NCBI GenBank assembly: GCA_031841125.1
Contig: JAJSSI010000071.1
Location: 1 to 64,000 of the forward strand
Reading direction: 5' to 3'
From: Acanthococcus lagerstroemiae
Lineage: Eukaryota > Arthropoda > Insecta > Hemiptera > Eriococcidae
Length of the DNA: 64,000 nucleotides
In this document: piece by piece, positions 12,701-27,700 of the stretch
Numbering within the stretch: the stretch's first letter is position 1
How the letters are laid out: each line of letters begins with the position of its first letter
The notes under the pieces: model-generated
Seen by the model: the letters and a program-made list of their open reading frames with translations, nothing else
What the model was told of the DNA's origin: nothing
The model's database searches: none
Position numbers and translations under genes: made by a program

Positions 12701-15700
12701 GGAGGGGGCTATGGCCGAAATGCGATCTTCATAATTTACTGCATGTATATCTCCTCAAATGTGAAAATTTTTCCTAATTGACCTAGAGGGATGGAATTTG
12801 CGGGGATCGAAAGGCCGTATTTTTCCACGAATTTTGGTACCGGAATGGACCCATACGGACAATTAGGGAGGGGGCTATGGCCGAAATGCGATCTTCATAA
12901 TTTACTGCATGTATATCTCCTCAAATGTAAAATTTTTCCTAATTGACCTAGAGGGATGGAATTTGCGGGGATCGAAAGGCCGTATTTTTCCACGAATTTT
13001 GGTACCGGAATGGACCCATACGGACAATTAGGGAGGGGGCTATGGCCGAAATGCGATCTTCATAATTTACTGCATGTATATCTCCTCAAATGTGAAAATT
13101 TTTCCTAATTGACCTAGAGGATGGAATTTGCGGGGATCGAAAGGCCGTATTTTTCCACGAATTTTGGTACCGGAATGGACCCATACGGACAATTAGGGAG
13201 GGGGCTATGGCCGAAATGCGATCTTCATAATTTACTGCATGTATATCTCCTCAAATGTGAAAATTTTTCCTAATTGACCTAGAGGGATGGAATTTGCGGG
13301 GATCGAAAGGCCGTATTTTTCCACGAATTTTGGTACCGGAATGGACCCATACGGACAATTAGGGAGGGGGCTATGGCCGAAATGCGATCTTCATAATTTA
13401 CTGCATGTATATCTCCTCAAATGTGAAAATTTTTCCTAATTGACCTAGAGGGATGGAATTTGCGGGGATCGAAAGGCCGTATTTTTCCACGAATTTTGGT
13501 ACCGGAATGGACCCATACGGACAATTAGGGAGGGGGCTATGGCCGAAATGCGATCTTCATAATTTACTGCATGTATATCTCCTCAAATGTGAAAATTTTT
13601 CCTAATTGACCTAGAGGGATGGAATTTGCGGGGATCGAAAGGCCGTATTTTTCCACGAATTTTGGTACCGGAATGGACCCATACGGACAATTAGGGAGGG
13701 GGCTATGGCCGAAATGCGATCTTCATAATTTACTGCATGTATATCTCCTCAAATGTGAAAATTTTTCCTAATTGACCTAGAGGGATGGAATTTGCGGGGA
13801 TCGAAAGGCCGTATTTTTCCACGAATTTTGGTACCGGAATGGACCCATACGGACAATTAGGGAGGGGGCTATGGCCGAAATGCGATCTTCATAATTTACT
13901 GCATGTATATCTCCTCAAATGTAAAAATTTTTCCTAATTGACCTAGAGGATGGAATTTGCGGGGATCGAAAGGCCGTATTTTTCCACGAATTTTGGTACC
14001 GGAATGGACCCATACGGACAATTAGGGAGGGGGCTATGGCCGAAATGCGATCTTCATAATTTACTGCATGTATATCTCCTCAAATGTGAAAATTTTTCCT
14101 AATTGACCTAGAGGGATGGAATTTGCGGGGATCGAAAGGCCGTATTTTTCCACGAATTTTGGTACCGGAATGGACCCATACGGACAATTAGGGAGGGGGC
14201 TATGGCCGAAATGCGATCTTCATAATTTACTGCATGTATATCTCCTCAAATGTGAAAATTTTTCCTAATTGACCTAGAGGGATGGAATTTGCGGGGATCG
14301 AAAGGCCGTATTTTTCCACGAATTTTGGTACCGGAATGGACCCATACGGACAATTAGGGAGGGGGCTATGGCCGAAATGCGATCTTCATAATTTACTGCA
14401 TGTATATCTCCTCAAATGTGAAAATTTTTCCTAATTGACCTAGAGGGATGGAATTTGCGGGGATCGAAAGGCCGTATTTTTCCACGAATTTTGGTACCGG
14501 AATGGACCCATACGGACAATTAGGGAGGGGGCTATGGCCGAAATGCGATCTTCATAATTTACTGCATGTATATCTCCTCAAATGTGAAAATTTTTCCTAA
14601 TTGACCTAGAGGGATGGAATTTGCGGGGATCGAAAGGCCGTATTTTTCCACGAATTTTGGTACCGGAATGGACCCATACGGACAATTAGGGAGGGGGCTA
14701 TGGCCGAAATGCGATCTTCATAATTTACTGCATGTATATCTCCTCAAATGTGAAAATTTTTCCTAATTGACCTAGAGGGATGGAATTTGCGGGGATCGAA
14801 AGGCCGTATTTTTCCACGAATTTTGGTACCGGAATGGACCCATACGGACAATTAGGGAGGGGGCTATGGCCGAAATGCGATCTTCATAATTTACTGCATG
14901 TATATCTCCTCAAATGTGAAAATTTTTCCTAATTGACCTAGAGGGATGGAATTTGCGGGGATCGAAAGGCCGTATTTTTCCACGAATTTTGGTACCGGAA
15001 TGGACCCATACGGACAATTAGGGAGGGGGCTATGGCCGAAATGCGATCTTCATAATTTACTGCATGTATATCTCCTCAAATGTGAAAATTTTTCCTAATT
15101 GACCTAGAGGGATGGAATTTGCGGGGATCGAAAGGCCGTATTTTTCCACGAATTTTGGTACCGGAATGGACCCATACGGACAATTAGGGAGGGGGCTATG
15201 GCCGAAATGCGATCTTCATAATTTACTGCATGTATATCTCCTCAAATGTGAAAATTTTTCCTAATTGACCTAGAGGGATGGAATTTGCGGGGATCGAAAG
15301 GCCGTATTTTTCCACGAATTTTGGTACCGGAATGGACCCATACGGACAATTAGGGAGGGGGCTATGGCCGAAATGCGATCTTCATAATTTACTGCATGTA
15401 TATCTCCTCAAATGTGAAAATTTTTCCTAATTGACCTAGAGGGATGGAATTTGCGGGGATCGAAAGGCCGTATTTTTCCACGAATTTTGGTACCGGAATG
15501 GACCCATACGGACAATTAGGGAGGGGGCTATGGCCGAAATGCGATCTTCATAATTTACTGCATGTATATCTCCTCAAATGTGAAAATTTTTCCTAATTGA
15601 CCTAGAGGGATGGAATTTGCGGGGATCGAAAGGCCGTATTTTTCCACGAATTTTGGTACCGGAATGGACCCATACGGACAATTAGGGAGGGGGCTATGGC

Positions 15701-18700
15701 CGAAATGCGATCTTCATAATTTACTGCATGTATATCTCCTCAAATGTGAAAATTTTTCCTAATTGACCTAGAGGGATGGAATTTGCGGGGATCGAAAGGC
15801 CGTATTTTTCCACGAATTTTGGTACCGGAATGGACCCATACGGACAATTAGGGAGGGGGCTATGGCCGAAATGCGATCTTCATAATTTACTGCATGTATA
15901 TCTCCTCAAATGTGAAAATTTTTCCTAATTGACCTAGAGGGATGGAATTTGCGGGGATCGAAAGGCCGTATTTTTCCACGAATTTTGGTACCGGAATGGA
16001 CCCATACGGACAATTAGGGAGGGGGCTATGGCCGAAATGCGATCTTCATAATTTACTGCATGTATATCTCCTCAAATGTGAAAATTTTTCCTAATTGACC
16101 TAGAGGGATGGAATTTGCGGGGATCGAAAGGCCGTATTTTTCCACGAATTTTGGTACCGGAATGGACCCATACGGACAATTAGGGAGGGGGCTATGGCCG
16201 AAATGCGATCTTCATAATTTACTGCATGTATATCTCCTCAAATGTGAAAATTTTTCCTAATTGACCTAGAGGGATGGAATTTGCGGGGATCGAAAGGCCG
16301 TATTTTTCCACGAATTTTGGTACCGGAATGGACCCATACGGACAATTAGGGAGGGGGCTATGGCCGAAATGCGATCTTCATAATTTACTGCATGTATATC
16401 TCCTCAAATGTGAAAATTTTTCCTAATTGACCTAGAGGGATGGAATTTGCGGGGATCGAAAGGCCGTATTTTTCCACGAATTTTGGTACCGGAATGGACC
16501 CATACGGACAATTAGGGAGGGGGCTATGGCCGAAATGCGATCTTCATAATTTACTGCATGTATATCTCCTCAAATGTGAAAATTTTTCCTAATTGACCTA
16601 GAGGGATGGAATTTGCGGGGATCGAAAGGCCGTATTTTTCCACGAATTTTGGTACCGGAATGGACCCATACGGACAATTAGGGAGGGGGCTATGGCCGAA
16701 ATGCGATCTTCATAATTTACTGCATGTATATCTCCTCAAATGTGAAAATTTTTCCTAATTGACCTAGAGGAATGGAATTTGCGGGGATCGAAAGGCCGTA
16801 TTTTTCCACGAATTTTGGTACCGGAATGGACCCATACGGACAATTAGGGAGGGGGCTATGGCCGAAATGCGATCTTCATAATTTACTGCATGTATATCTC
16901 CTCAAATGTGAAAATTTTTCCTAATTGACCTAGAGGGATGGAATTTGCGGGGATCGAAAGGCCGTATTTTTCCACGAATTTTGGTACCGGAATGGACCCA
17001 TACGGACAATTAGGGAGGGGGCTATGGCCGAAATGCGATCTTCATAATTTACTGCATGTATATCTCCTCAAATGTGAAAATTTTTCCTAATTGACCTAGA
17101 GGATGGAATTTGCGGGGATCGAAAGGCCGTATTTTTCCACGAATTTTGGTACCGGAATGGACCCATACGGACAATTAGGGAGGGGGCTATGGCCGAAATG
17201 CGATCTTCATAATTTACTGCATGTATATCTCCTCAAATGTGAAAATTTTTCCTAATTGACCTAGAGGGATGGAATTTGCGGGGATCGAAAGGCCGTATTT
17301 TTCCACGAATTTTGGTACCGGAATGGACCCATACGGACAATTAGGGAGGGGGCTATGGCCGAAATGCGATCTTCATAATTTACTGCATGTATATCTCCTC
17401 AAATGTGAAAATTTTTCCTAATTGACCTAGAGGGATGGAATTTGCGGGGATCGAAAGGCCGTATTTTTCCACGAATTTTGGTACCGGAATGGACCCATAC
17501 GGACAATTAGGGAGGGGGCTATGGCCGAAATGCGATCTTCATAATTTACTGCATGTATATCTCCTCAAATGTGAAAATTTTTCCTAATTGACCTAGAGGG
17601 ATGGAATTTGCGGGGATCGAAAGGCCGTATTTTTCCACGAATTTTGGTACCGGAATGGACCCATACGGACAATTAGGGAGGGGGCTATGGCCGAAATGCG
17701 ATCTTCATAATTTACTGCATGTATATCTCCTCAAATGTGAAAATTTTTCCTAATTGACCTAGAGGAATGGAATTTGCGGGGATCGAAAGGCCGTATTTTT
17801 CCACGAATTTTGGTACCGGAATGGACCCATACGGACAATTAGGGAGGGGGCTATGGCCGAAATGCGATCTTCATAATTTACTGCATGTATATCTCCTCAA
17901 ATGTGAAAATTTTTCCTAATTGACCTAGAGGAATGGAATTTGCGGGGATCGAAAGGCCGTATTTTTCCACGAATTTTGGTACCGGAATGGACCCATACGG
18001 ACAATTAGGGAGGGGGCTATGGCCGAAATGCGATCTTCATAATTTACTGCATGTATATCTCCTCAAATGTGAAAATTTTTCCTAATTGACCTAGAGGGAT
18101 GGAATTTGCGGGGATCGAAAGGCCGTATTTTTCCACGAATTTTGGTACCGGAATGGACCCATACGGACAATTAGGGAGGGGGCTATGGCCGAAATGCGAT
18201 CTTCATAATTTACTGCATGTATATCTCCTCAAATGTGAAAATTTTTCCTAATTGACCTAGAGGGATGGAATTTGCGGGGATCGAAAGGCCGTATTTTTCC
18301 ACGAATTTTGGTACCGGAATGGACCCATACGGACAATTAGGGAGGGGGCTATGGCCGAAATGCGATCTTCATAATTTACTGCATGTATATCTCCTCAAAT
18401 GTGAAAATTTTTCCTAATTGACCTAGAGGAATGGAATTTGCGGGGATCGAAAGGCCGTATTTTTCCACGAATTTTGGTACCGGAATGGACCCATACGGAC
18501 AATTAGGGAGGGGGCTATGGCCGAAATGCGATCTTCATAATTTACTGCATGTATATCTCCTCAAATGTGAAAATTTTTCCTAATTGACCTAGAGGGATGG
18601 AATTTGCGGGGATCGAAAGGCCGTATTTTTCCACGAATTTTGGTACCGGAATGGACCCATACGGACAATTAGGGAGGGGGCTATGGCCGAAATGCGATCT

Positions 18701-21700
18701 TCATAATTTACTGCATGTATATCTCCTCAAATGTGAAAATTTTTCCTAATTGACCTAGAGGGATGGAATTTGCGGGGATCGAAAGGCCGTATTTTTCCAC
18801 GAATTTTGGTACCGGAATGGACCCATACGGACAATTAGGGAGGGGGCTATGGCCGAAATGCGATCTTCATAATTTACTGCATGTATATCTCCTCAAATGT
18901 GAAAATTTTTCCTAATTGACCTAGAGGGATGGAATTTGCGGGGATCGAAAGGCCGTATTTTTCCACGAATTTTGGTACCGGAATGGACCCATACGGACAA
19001 TTAGGGAGGGGGCTATGGCCGAAATGCGATCTTCATAATTTACTGCATGTATATCTCCTCAAATGTGAAAAATTTTTCCTAATTGACCTAGAGGGATGGA
19101 ATTTGCGGGGATCGAAAGGCCGTATTTTTCCACGAATTTTGGTACCGGAATGGACCCATACGGACAATTAGGGAGGGGGCTATGGCCGAAATGCGATCTT
19201 CATAATTTACTGCATGTATATCTCCTCAAATGTGAAAATTTTTCCTAATTGACCTAGAGGGATGGAATTTGCGGGGATCGAAAGGCCGTATTTTTCCACG
19301 AATTTTGGTACCGGAATGGACCCATACGGACAATTAGGGAGGGGGCTATGGCCGAAATGCGATCTTCATAATTTACTGCATGTATATCTCCTCAAATGTG
19401 AAAATTTTTCCTAATTGACCTAGAGGATGGAATTTGCGGGGATCGAAAGGCCGTATTTTTCCACGAATTTTGGTACCGGAATGGACCCATACGGACAATT
19501 AGGGAGGGGGCTATGGCCGAAATGCGATCTTCATAATTTACTGCATGTATATCTCCTCAAATGTGAAAATTTTTCCTAATTGACCTAGAGGGATGGAATT
19601 TGCGGGGATCGAAAGGCCGTATTTTTCCACGAATTTTGGTACCGGAATGGACCCATACGGACAATTAGGGAGGGGGCTATGGCCGAAATGCGATCTTCAT
19701 AATTTACTGCATGTATATCTCCTCAAATGTGAAAATTTTTCCTAATTGACCTAGAGGGATGGAATTTGCGGGGATCGAAAGGCCGTATTTTTCCACGAAT
19801 TTTGGTACCGGAATGGACCCATACGGACAATTAGGGAGGGGGCTATGGCCGAAATGCGATCTTCATAATTTACTGCATGTATATCTCCTCAAATGTGAAA
19901 ATTTTTCCTAATTGACCTAGAGGGATGGAATTTGCGGGGATCGAAAGGCCGTATTTTTCCACGAATTTTGGTACCGGAATGGACCCATACGGACAATTAG
20001 GGAGGGGGCTATGGCCGAAATGCGATCTTCATAATTTACTGCATGTATATCTCCTCAAATGTGAAAATTTTTCCTAATTGACCTAGAGGGATGGAATTTG
20101 CGGGGATCGAAAGGCCGTATTTTTCCACGAATTTTGGTACCGGAATGGACCCATACGGACAATTAGGGAGGGGGCTATGGCCGAAATGCGATCTTCATAA
20201 TTTACTGCATGTATATCTCCTCAAATGTGAAAATTTTTCCTAATTGACCTAGAGGGATGGAATTTGCGGGGATCGAAAGGCCGTATTTTTCCACGAATTT
20301 TGGTACCGGAATGGACCCATACGGACAATTAGGGAGGGGGCTATGGCCGAAATGCGATCTTCATAATTTACTGCATGTATATCTCCTCAAATGTGAAAAT
20401 TTTTCCTAATTGACCTAGAGGGATGGAATTTGCGGGGATCGAAAGGCCGTATTTTTCCACGAATTTTGGTACCGGAATGGACCCATACGGACAATTAGGG
20501 AGGGGGCTATGGCCGAAATGCGATCTTCATAATTTACTGCATGTATATCTCCTCAAATGTGAAAATTTTTCCTAATTGACCTAGAGGGATGGAATTTGCG
20601 GGGATCGAAAGGCCGTATTTTTCCACGAATTTTGGTACCGGAATGGACCCATACGGACAATTAGGGAGGGGGCTATGGCCGAAATGCGATCTTCATAATT
20701 TACTGCATGTATATCTCCTCAAATGTGAAAATTTTTCCTAATTGACCTAGAGGAATGGAATTTGCGGGGATCGAAAGGCCGTATTTTTCCACGAATTTTG
20801 GTACCGGAATGGACCCATACGGACAATTAGGGAGGGGGCTATGGCCGAAATGCGATCTTCATAATTTACTGCATGTATATCTCCTCAAATGTGAAAATTT
20901 TTCCTAATTGACCTAGAGGGATGGAATTTGCGGGGATCGAAAGGCCGTATTTTTCCACGAATTTTGGTACCGGAATGGACCCATACGGACAATTAGGGAG
21001 GGGGCTATGGCCGAAATGCGATCTTCATAATTTACTGCATGTATATCTCCTCAAATGTGAAAATTTTTCCTAATTGACCTAGAGGGATGGAATTTGCGGG
21101 GATCGAAAGGCCGTATTTTTCCACGAATTTTGGTACCGGAATGGACCCATACGGACAATTAGGGAGGGGGCTATGGCCGAAATGCGATCTTCATAATTTA
21201 CTGCATGTATATCTCCTCAAATGTGAAAATTTTTCCTAATTGACCTAGAGGGATGGAATTTGCGGGGATCGAAAGGCCGTATTTTTCCACGAATTTTGGT
21301 ACCGGAATGGACCCATACGGACAATTAGGGAGGGGGCTATGGCCGAAATGCGATCTTCATAATTTACTGCATGTATATCTCCTCAAATGTGAAAATTTTT
21401 CCTAATTGACCTAGAGGAATGGAATTTGCGGGGATCGAAAGGCCGTATTTTTCCACGAATTTTGGTACCGGAATGGACCCATACGGACAATTAGGGAGGG
21501 GGCTATGGCCGAAATGCGATCTTCATAATTTACTGCATGTATATCTCCTCAAATGTGAAAATTTTTCCTAATTGACCTAGAGGGATGGAATTTGCGGGGA
21601 TCGAAAGGCCGTATTTTTCCACGAATTTTGGTACCGGAATGGACCCATACGGACAATTAGGGAGGGGGCTATGGCCGAAATGCGATCTTCATAATTTACT

Positions 21701-24700
21701 GCATGTATATCTCCTCAAATGTGAAAATTTTTCCTAATTGACCTAGAGGAATGGAATTTGCGGGGATCGAAAGGCCGTATTTTTCCACGAATTTTGGTAC
21801 CGGAATGGACCCATACGGACAATTAGGGAGGGGGCTATGGCCGAAATGCGATCTTCATAATTTACTGCATGTATATCTCCTCAAATGTGAAAATTTTTCC
21901 TAATTGACCTAGAGGAATGGAATTTGCGGGGATCGAAAGGCCGTATTTTTCCACGAATTTTGGTACCGGAATGGACCCATACGGACAATTAGGGAGGGGG
22001 CTATGGCCGAAATGCGATCTTCATAATTTACTGCATGTATATCTCCTCAAATGTGAAAATTTTTCCTAATTGACCTAGAGGGATGGAATTTGCGGGGATC
22101 GAAAGGCCGTATTTTTCCACGAATTTTGGTACCGGAATGGACCCATACGGACAATTAGGGAGGGGGCTATGGCCGAAATGCGATCTTCATAATTTACTGC
22201 ATGTATATCTCCTCAAATGTGAAAATTTTTCCTAATTGACCTAGAGGAATGGAATTTGCGGGGATCGAAAGGCCGTATTTTTCCACGAATTTTGGTACCG
22301 GAATGGACCCATACGGACAATTAGGGAGGGGGCTATGGCCGAAATGCGATCTTCATAATTTACTGCATGTATATCTCCTCAAATGTGAAAATTTTTCCTA
22401 ATTGACCTAGAGGGATGGAATTTGCGGGGATCGAAAGGCCGTATTTTTCCACGAATTTTGGTACCGGAATGGACCCATACGGACAATTAGGGAGGGGGCT
22501 ATGGCCGAAATGCGATCTTCATAATTTACTGCATGTATATCTCCTCAAATGTGAAAATTTTTCCTAATTGACCTAGAGGAATGGAATTTGCGGGGATCGA
22601 AAGGCCGTATTTTTCCACGAATTTTGGTACCGGAATGGACCCATACGGACAATTAGGGAGGGGGCTATGGCCGAAATGCGATCTTCATAATTTACTGCAT
22701 GTATATCTCCTCAAATGTGAAAATTTTTCCTAATTGACCTAGAGGGATGGAATTTGCGGGGATCGAAAGGCCGTATTTTTCCACGAATTTTGGTACCGGA
22801 ATGGACCCATACGGACAATTAGGGAGGGGGCTATGGCCGAAATGCGATCTTCATAATTTACTGCATGTATATCTCCTCAAATGTGAAAATTTTTCCTAAT
22901 TGACCTAGAGGGATGGAATTTGCGGGGATCGAAAGGCCGTATTTTTCCACGAATTTTGGTACCGGAATGGACCCATACGGACAATTAGGGAGGGGGCTAT
23001 GGCCGAAATGCGATCTTCATAATTTACTGCATGTATATCTCCTCAAATGTGAAAATTTTTCCTAATTGACCTAGAGGGATGGAATTTGCGGGGATCGAAA
23101 GGCCGTATTTTTCCACGAATTTTGGTACCGGAATGGACCCATACGGACAATTAGGGAGGGGGCTATGGCCGAAATGCGATCTTCATAATTTACTGCATGT
23201 ATATCTCCTCAAATGTGAAAATTTTTCCTAATTGACCTAGAGGATGGAATTTGCGGGGATCGAAAGGCCGTATTTTTCCACGAATTTTGGTACCGGAATG
23301 GACCCATACGGACAATTAGGGAGGGGGCTATGGCCGAAATGCGATCTTCATAATTTACTGCATGTATATCTCCTCAAATGTGAAAATTTTTCCTAATTGA
23401 CCTAGAGGGATGGAATTTGCGGGGATCGAAAGGCCGTATTTTTCCACGAATTTTGGTACCGGAATGGACCCATACGGACAATTAGGGAGGGGGCTATGGC
23501 CGAAATGCGATCTTCATAATTTACTGCATGTATATCTCCTCAAATGTGAAAATTTTTCCTAATTGACCTAGAGGGATGGAATTTGCGGGGATCGAAAGGC
23601 CGTATTTTTCCACGAATTTTGGTACCGGAATGGACCCATACGGACAATTAGGGAGGGGGCTATGGCCGAAATGCGATCTTCATAATTTACTGCATGTATA
23701 TCTCCTCAAATGTGAAAATTTTTCCTAATTGACCTAGAGGATGGAATTTGCGGGGATCGAAAGGCCGTATTTTTCCACGAATTTTGGTACCGGAATGGAC
23801 CCATACGGACAATTAGGGAGGGGGCTATGGCCGAAATGCGATCTTCATAATTTACTGCATGTATATCTCCTCAAATGTGAAAATTTTTCCTAATTGACCT
23901 AGAGGAATGGAATTTGCGGGGATCGAAAGGCCGTATTTTTCCACGAATTTTGGTACCGGAATGGACCCATACGGACAATTAGGGAGGGGGCTATGGCCGA
24001 AATGCGATCTTCATAATTTACTGCATGTATATCTCCTCAAATGTGAAAATTTTTCCTAATTGACCTAGAGGAATGGAATTTGCGGGGATCGAAAGGCCGT
24101 ATTTTTCCACGAATTTTGGTACCGGAATGGACCCATACGGACAATTAGGGAGGGGGCTATGGCCGAAATGCGATCTTCATAATTTACTGCATGTATATCT
24201 CCTCAAATGTGAAAATTTTTCCTAATTGACCTAGAGGAATGGAATTTGCGGGGATCGAAAGGCCGTATTTTTCCACGAATTTTGGTACCGGAATGGACCC
24301 ATACGGACAATTAGGGAGGGGGCTATGGCCGAAATGCGATCTTCATAATTTACTGCATGTATATCTCCTCAAATGTGAAAATTTTTCCTAATTGACCTAG
24401 AGGATGGAATTTGCGGGGATCGAAAGGCCGTATTTTTCCACGAATTTTGGTACCGGAATGGACCCATACGGACAATTAGGGAGGGGGCTATGGCCGAAAT
24501 GCGATCTTCATAATTTACTGCATGTATATCTCCTCAAATGTGAAAATTTTTCCTAATTGACCTAGAGGAATGGAATTTGCGGGGATCGAAAGGCCGTATT
24601 TTTCCACGAATTTTGGTACCGGAATGGACCCATACGGACAATTAGGGAGGGGGCTATGGCCGAAATGCGATCTTCATAATTTACTGCATGTATATCTCCT

Positions 24701-27700
24701 CAAATGTGAAAATTTTTCCTAATTGACCTAGAGGAATGGAATTTGCGGGGATCGAAAGGCCGTATTTTTCCACGAATTTTGGTACCGGAATGGACCCATA
24801 CGGACAATTAGGGAGGGGGCTATGGCCGAAATGCGATCTTCATAATTTACTGCATGTATATCTCCTCAAATGTGAAAATTTTTCCTAATTGACCTAGAGG
24901 ATGGAATTTGCGGGGATCGAAAGGCCGTATTTTTCCACGAATTTTGGTACCGGAATGGACCCATACGGACAATTAGGGAGGGGGCTATGGCCGAAATGCG
25001 ATCTTCATAATTTACTGCATGTATATCTCCTCAAATGTGAAAATTTTTCCTAATTGACCTAGAGGGATGGAATTTGCGGGGATCGAAAGGCCGTATTTTT
25101 CCACGAATTTTGGTACCGGAATGGACCCATACGGACAATTAGGGAGGGGGCTATGGCCGAAATGCGATCTTCATAATTTACTGCATGTATATCTCCTCAA
25201 ATGTGAAAATTTTTCCTAATTGACCTAGAGGGATGGAATTTGCGGGGATCGAAAGGCCGTATTTTTCCACGAATTTTGGTACCGGAATGGACCCATACGG
25301 ACAATTAGGGAGGGGGCTATGGCCGAAATGCGATCTTCATAATTTACTGCATGTATATCTCCTCAAATGTGAAAATTTTTCCTAATTGACCTAGAGGAAT
25401 GGAATTTGCGGGGATCGAAAGGCCGTATTTTTCCACGAATTTTGGTACCGGAATGGACCCATACGGACAATTAGGGAGGGGGCTATGGCCGAAATGCGAT
25501 CTTCATAATTTACTGCATGTATATCTCCTCAAATGTGAAAATTTTTCCTAATTGACCTAGAGGGATGGAATTTGCGGGGATCGAAAGGCCGTATTTTTCC
25601 ACGAATTTTGGTACCGGAATGGACCCATACGGACAATTAGGGAGGGGGCTATGGCCGAAATGCGATCTTCATAATTTACTGCATGTATATCTCCTCAAAT
25701 GTGAAAATTTTTCCTAATTGACCTAGAGGGATGGAATTTGCGGGGATCGAAAGGCCGTATTTTTCCACGAATTTTGGTACCGGAATGGACCCATACGGAC
25801 AATTAGGGAGGGGGCTATGGCCGAAATGCGATCTTCATAATTTACTGCATGTATATCTCCTCAAATGTGAAAATTTTTCCTAATTGACCTAGAGGGATGG
25901 AATTTGCGGGGATCGAAAGGCCGTATTTTTCCACGAATTTTGGTACCGGAATGGACCCATACGGACAATTAGGGAGGGGGCTATGGCCGAAATGCGATCT
26001 TCATAATTTACTGCATGTATATCTCCTCAAATGTGAAAATTTTTCCTAATTGACCTAGAGGAATGGAATTTGCGGGGATCGAAAGGCCGTATTTTTCCAC
26101 GAATTTTGGTACCGGAATGGACCCATACGGACAATTAGGGAGGGGGCTATGGCCGAAATGCGATCTTCATAATTTACTGCATGTATATCTCCTCAAATGT
26201 GAAAATTTTTCCTAATTGACCTAGAGGGATGGAATTTGCGGGGATCGAAAGGCCGTATTTTTCCACGAATTTTGGTACCGGAATGGACCCATACGGACAA
26301 TTAGGGAGGGGGCTATGGCCGAAATGCGATCTTCATAATTTACTGCATGTATATCTCCTCAAATGTGAAAATTTTTCCTAATTGACCTAGAGGGATGGAA
26401 TTTGCGGGGATCGAAAGGCCGTATTTTTCCACGAATTTTGGTACCGGAATGGACCCATACGGACAATTAGGGAGGGGGCTATGGCCGAAATGCGATCTTC
26501 ATAATTTACTGCATGTATATCTCCTCAAATGTGAAAATTTTTCCTAATTGACCTAGAGGGATGGAATTTGCGGGGATCGAAAGGCCGTATTTTTCCACGA
26601 ATTTTGGTACCGGAATGGACCCATACGGACAATTAGGGAGGGGGCTATGGCCGAAATGCGATCTTCATAATTTACTGCATGTATATCTCCTCAAATGTGA
26701 AAATTTTTCCTAATTGACCTAGAGGGATGGAATTTGCGGGGATCGAAAGGCCGTATTTTTCCACGAATTTTGGTACCGGAATGGACCCATACGGACAATT
26801 AGGGAGGGGGCTATGGCCGAAATGCGATCTTCATAATTTACTGCATGTATATCTCCTCAAATGTGAAAATTTTTCCTAATTGACCTAGAGGAATGGAATT
26901 TGCGGGGATCGAAAGGCCGTATTTTTCCACGAATTTTGGTACCGGAATGGACCCATACGGACAATTAGGGAGGGGGCTATGGCCGAAATGCGATCTTCAT
27001 AATTTACTGCATGTATATCTCCTCAAATGTGAAAATTTTTCCTAATTGACCTAGAGGGATGGAATTTGCGGGGATCGAAAGGCCGTATTTTTCCACGAAT
27101 TTTGGTACCGGAATGGACCCATACGGACAATTAGGGAGGGGGCTATGGCCGAAATGCGATCTTCATAATTTACTGCATGTATATCTCCTCAAATGTGAAA
27201 ATTTTTCCTAATTGACCTAGAGGAATGGAATTTGCGGGGATCGAAAGGCCGTATTTTTCCACGAATTTTGGTACCGGAATGGACCCATACGGACAATTAG
27301 GGAGGGGGCTATGGCCGAAATGCGATCTTCATAATTTACTGCATGTATATCTCCTCAAATGTGAAAATTTTTCCTAATTGACCTAGAGGAATGGAATTTG
27401 CGGGGATCGAAAGGCCGTATTTTTCCACGAATTTTGGTACCGGAATGGACCCATACGGACAATTAGGGAGGGGGCTATGGCCGAAATGCGATCTTCATAA
27501 TTTACTGCATGTATATCTCCTCAAATGTGAAAATTTTTCCTAATTGACCTAGAGGGATGGAATTTGCGGGGATCGAAAGGCCGTATTTTTCCACGAATTT
27601 TGGTACCGGAATGGACCCATACGGACAATTAGGGAGGGGGCTATGGCCGAAATGCGATCTTCATAATTTACTGCATGTATATCTCCTCAAATGTGAAAAT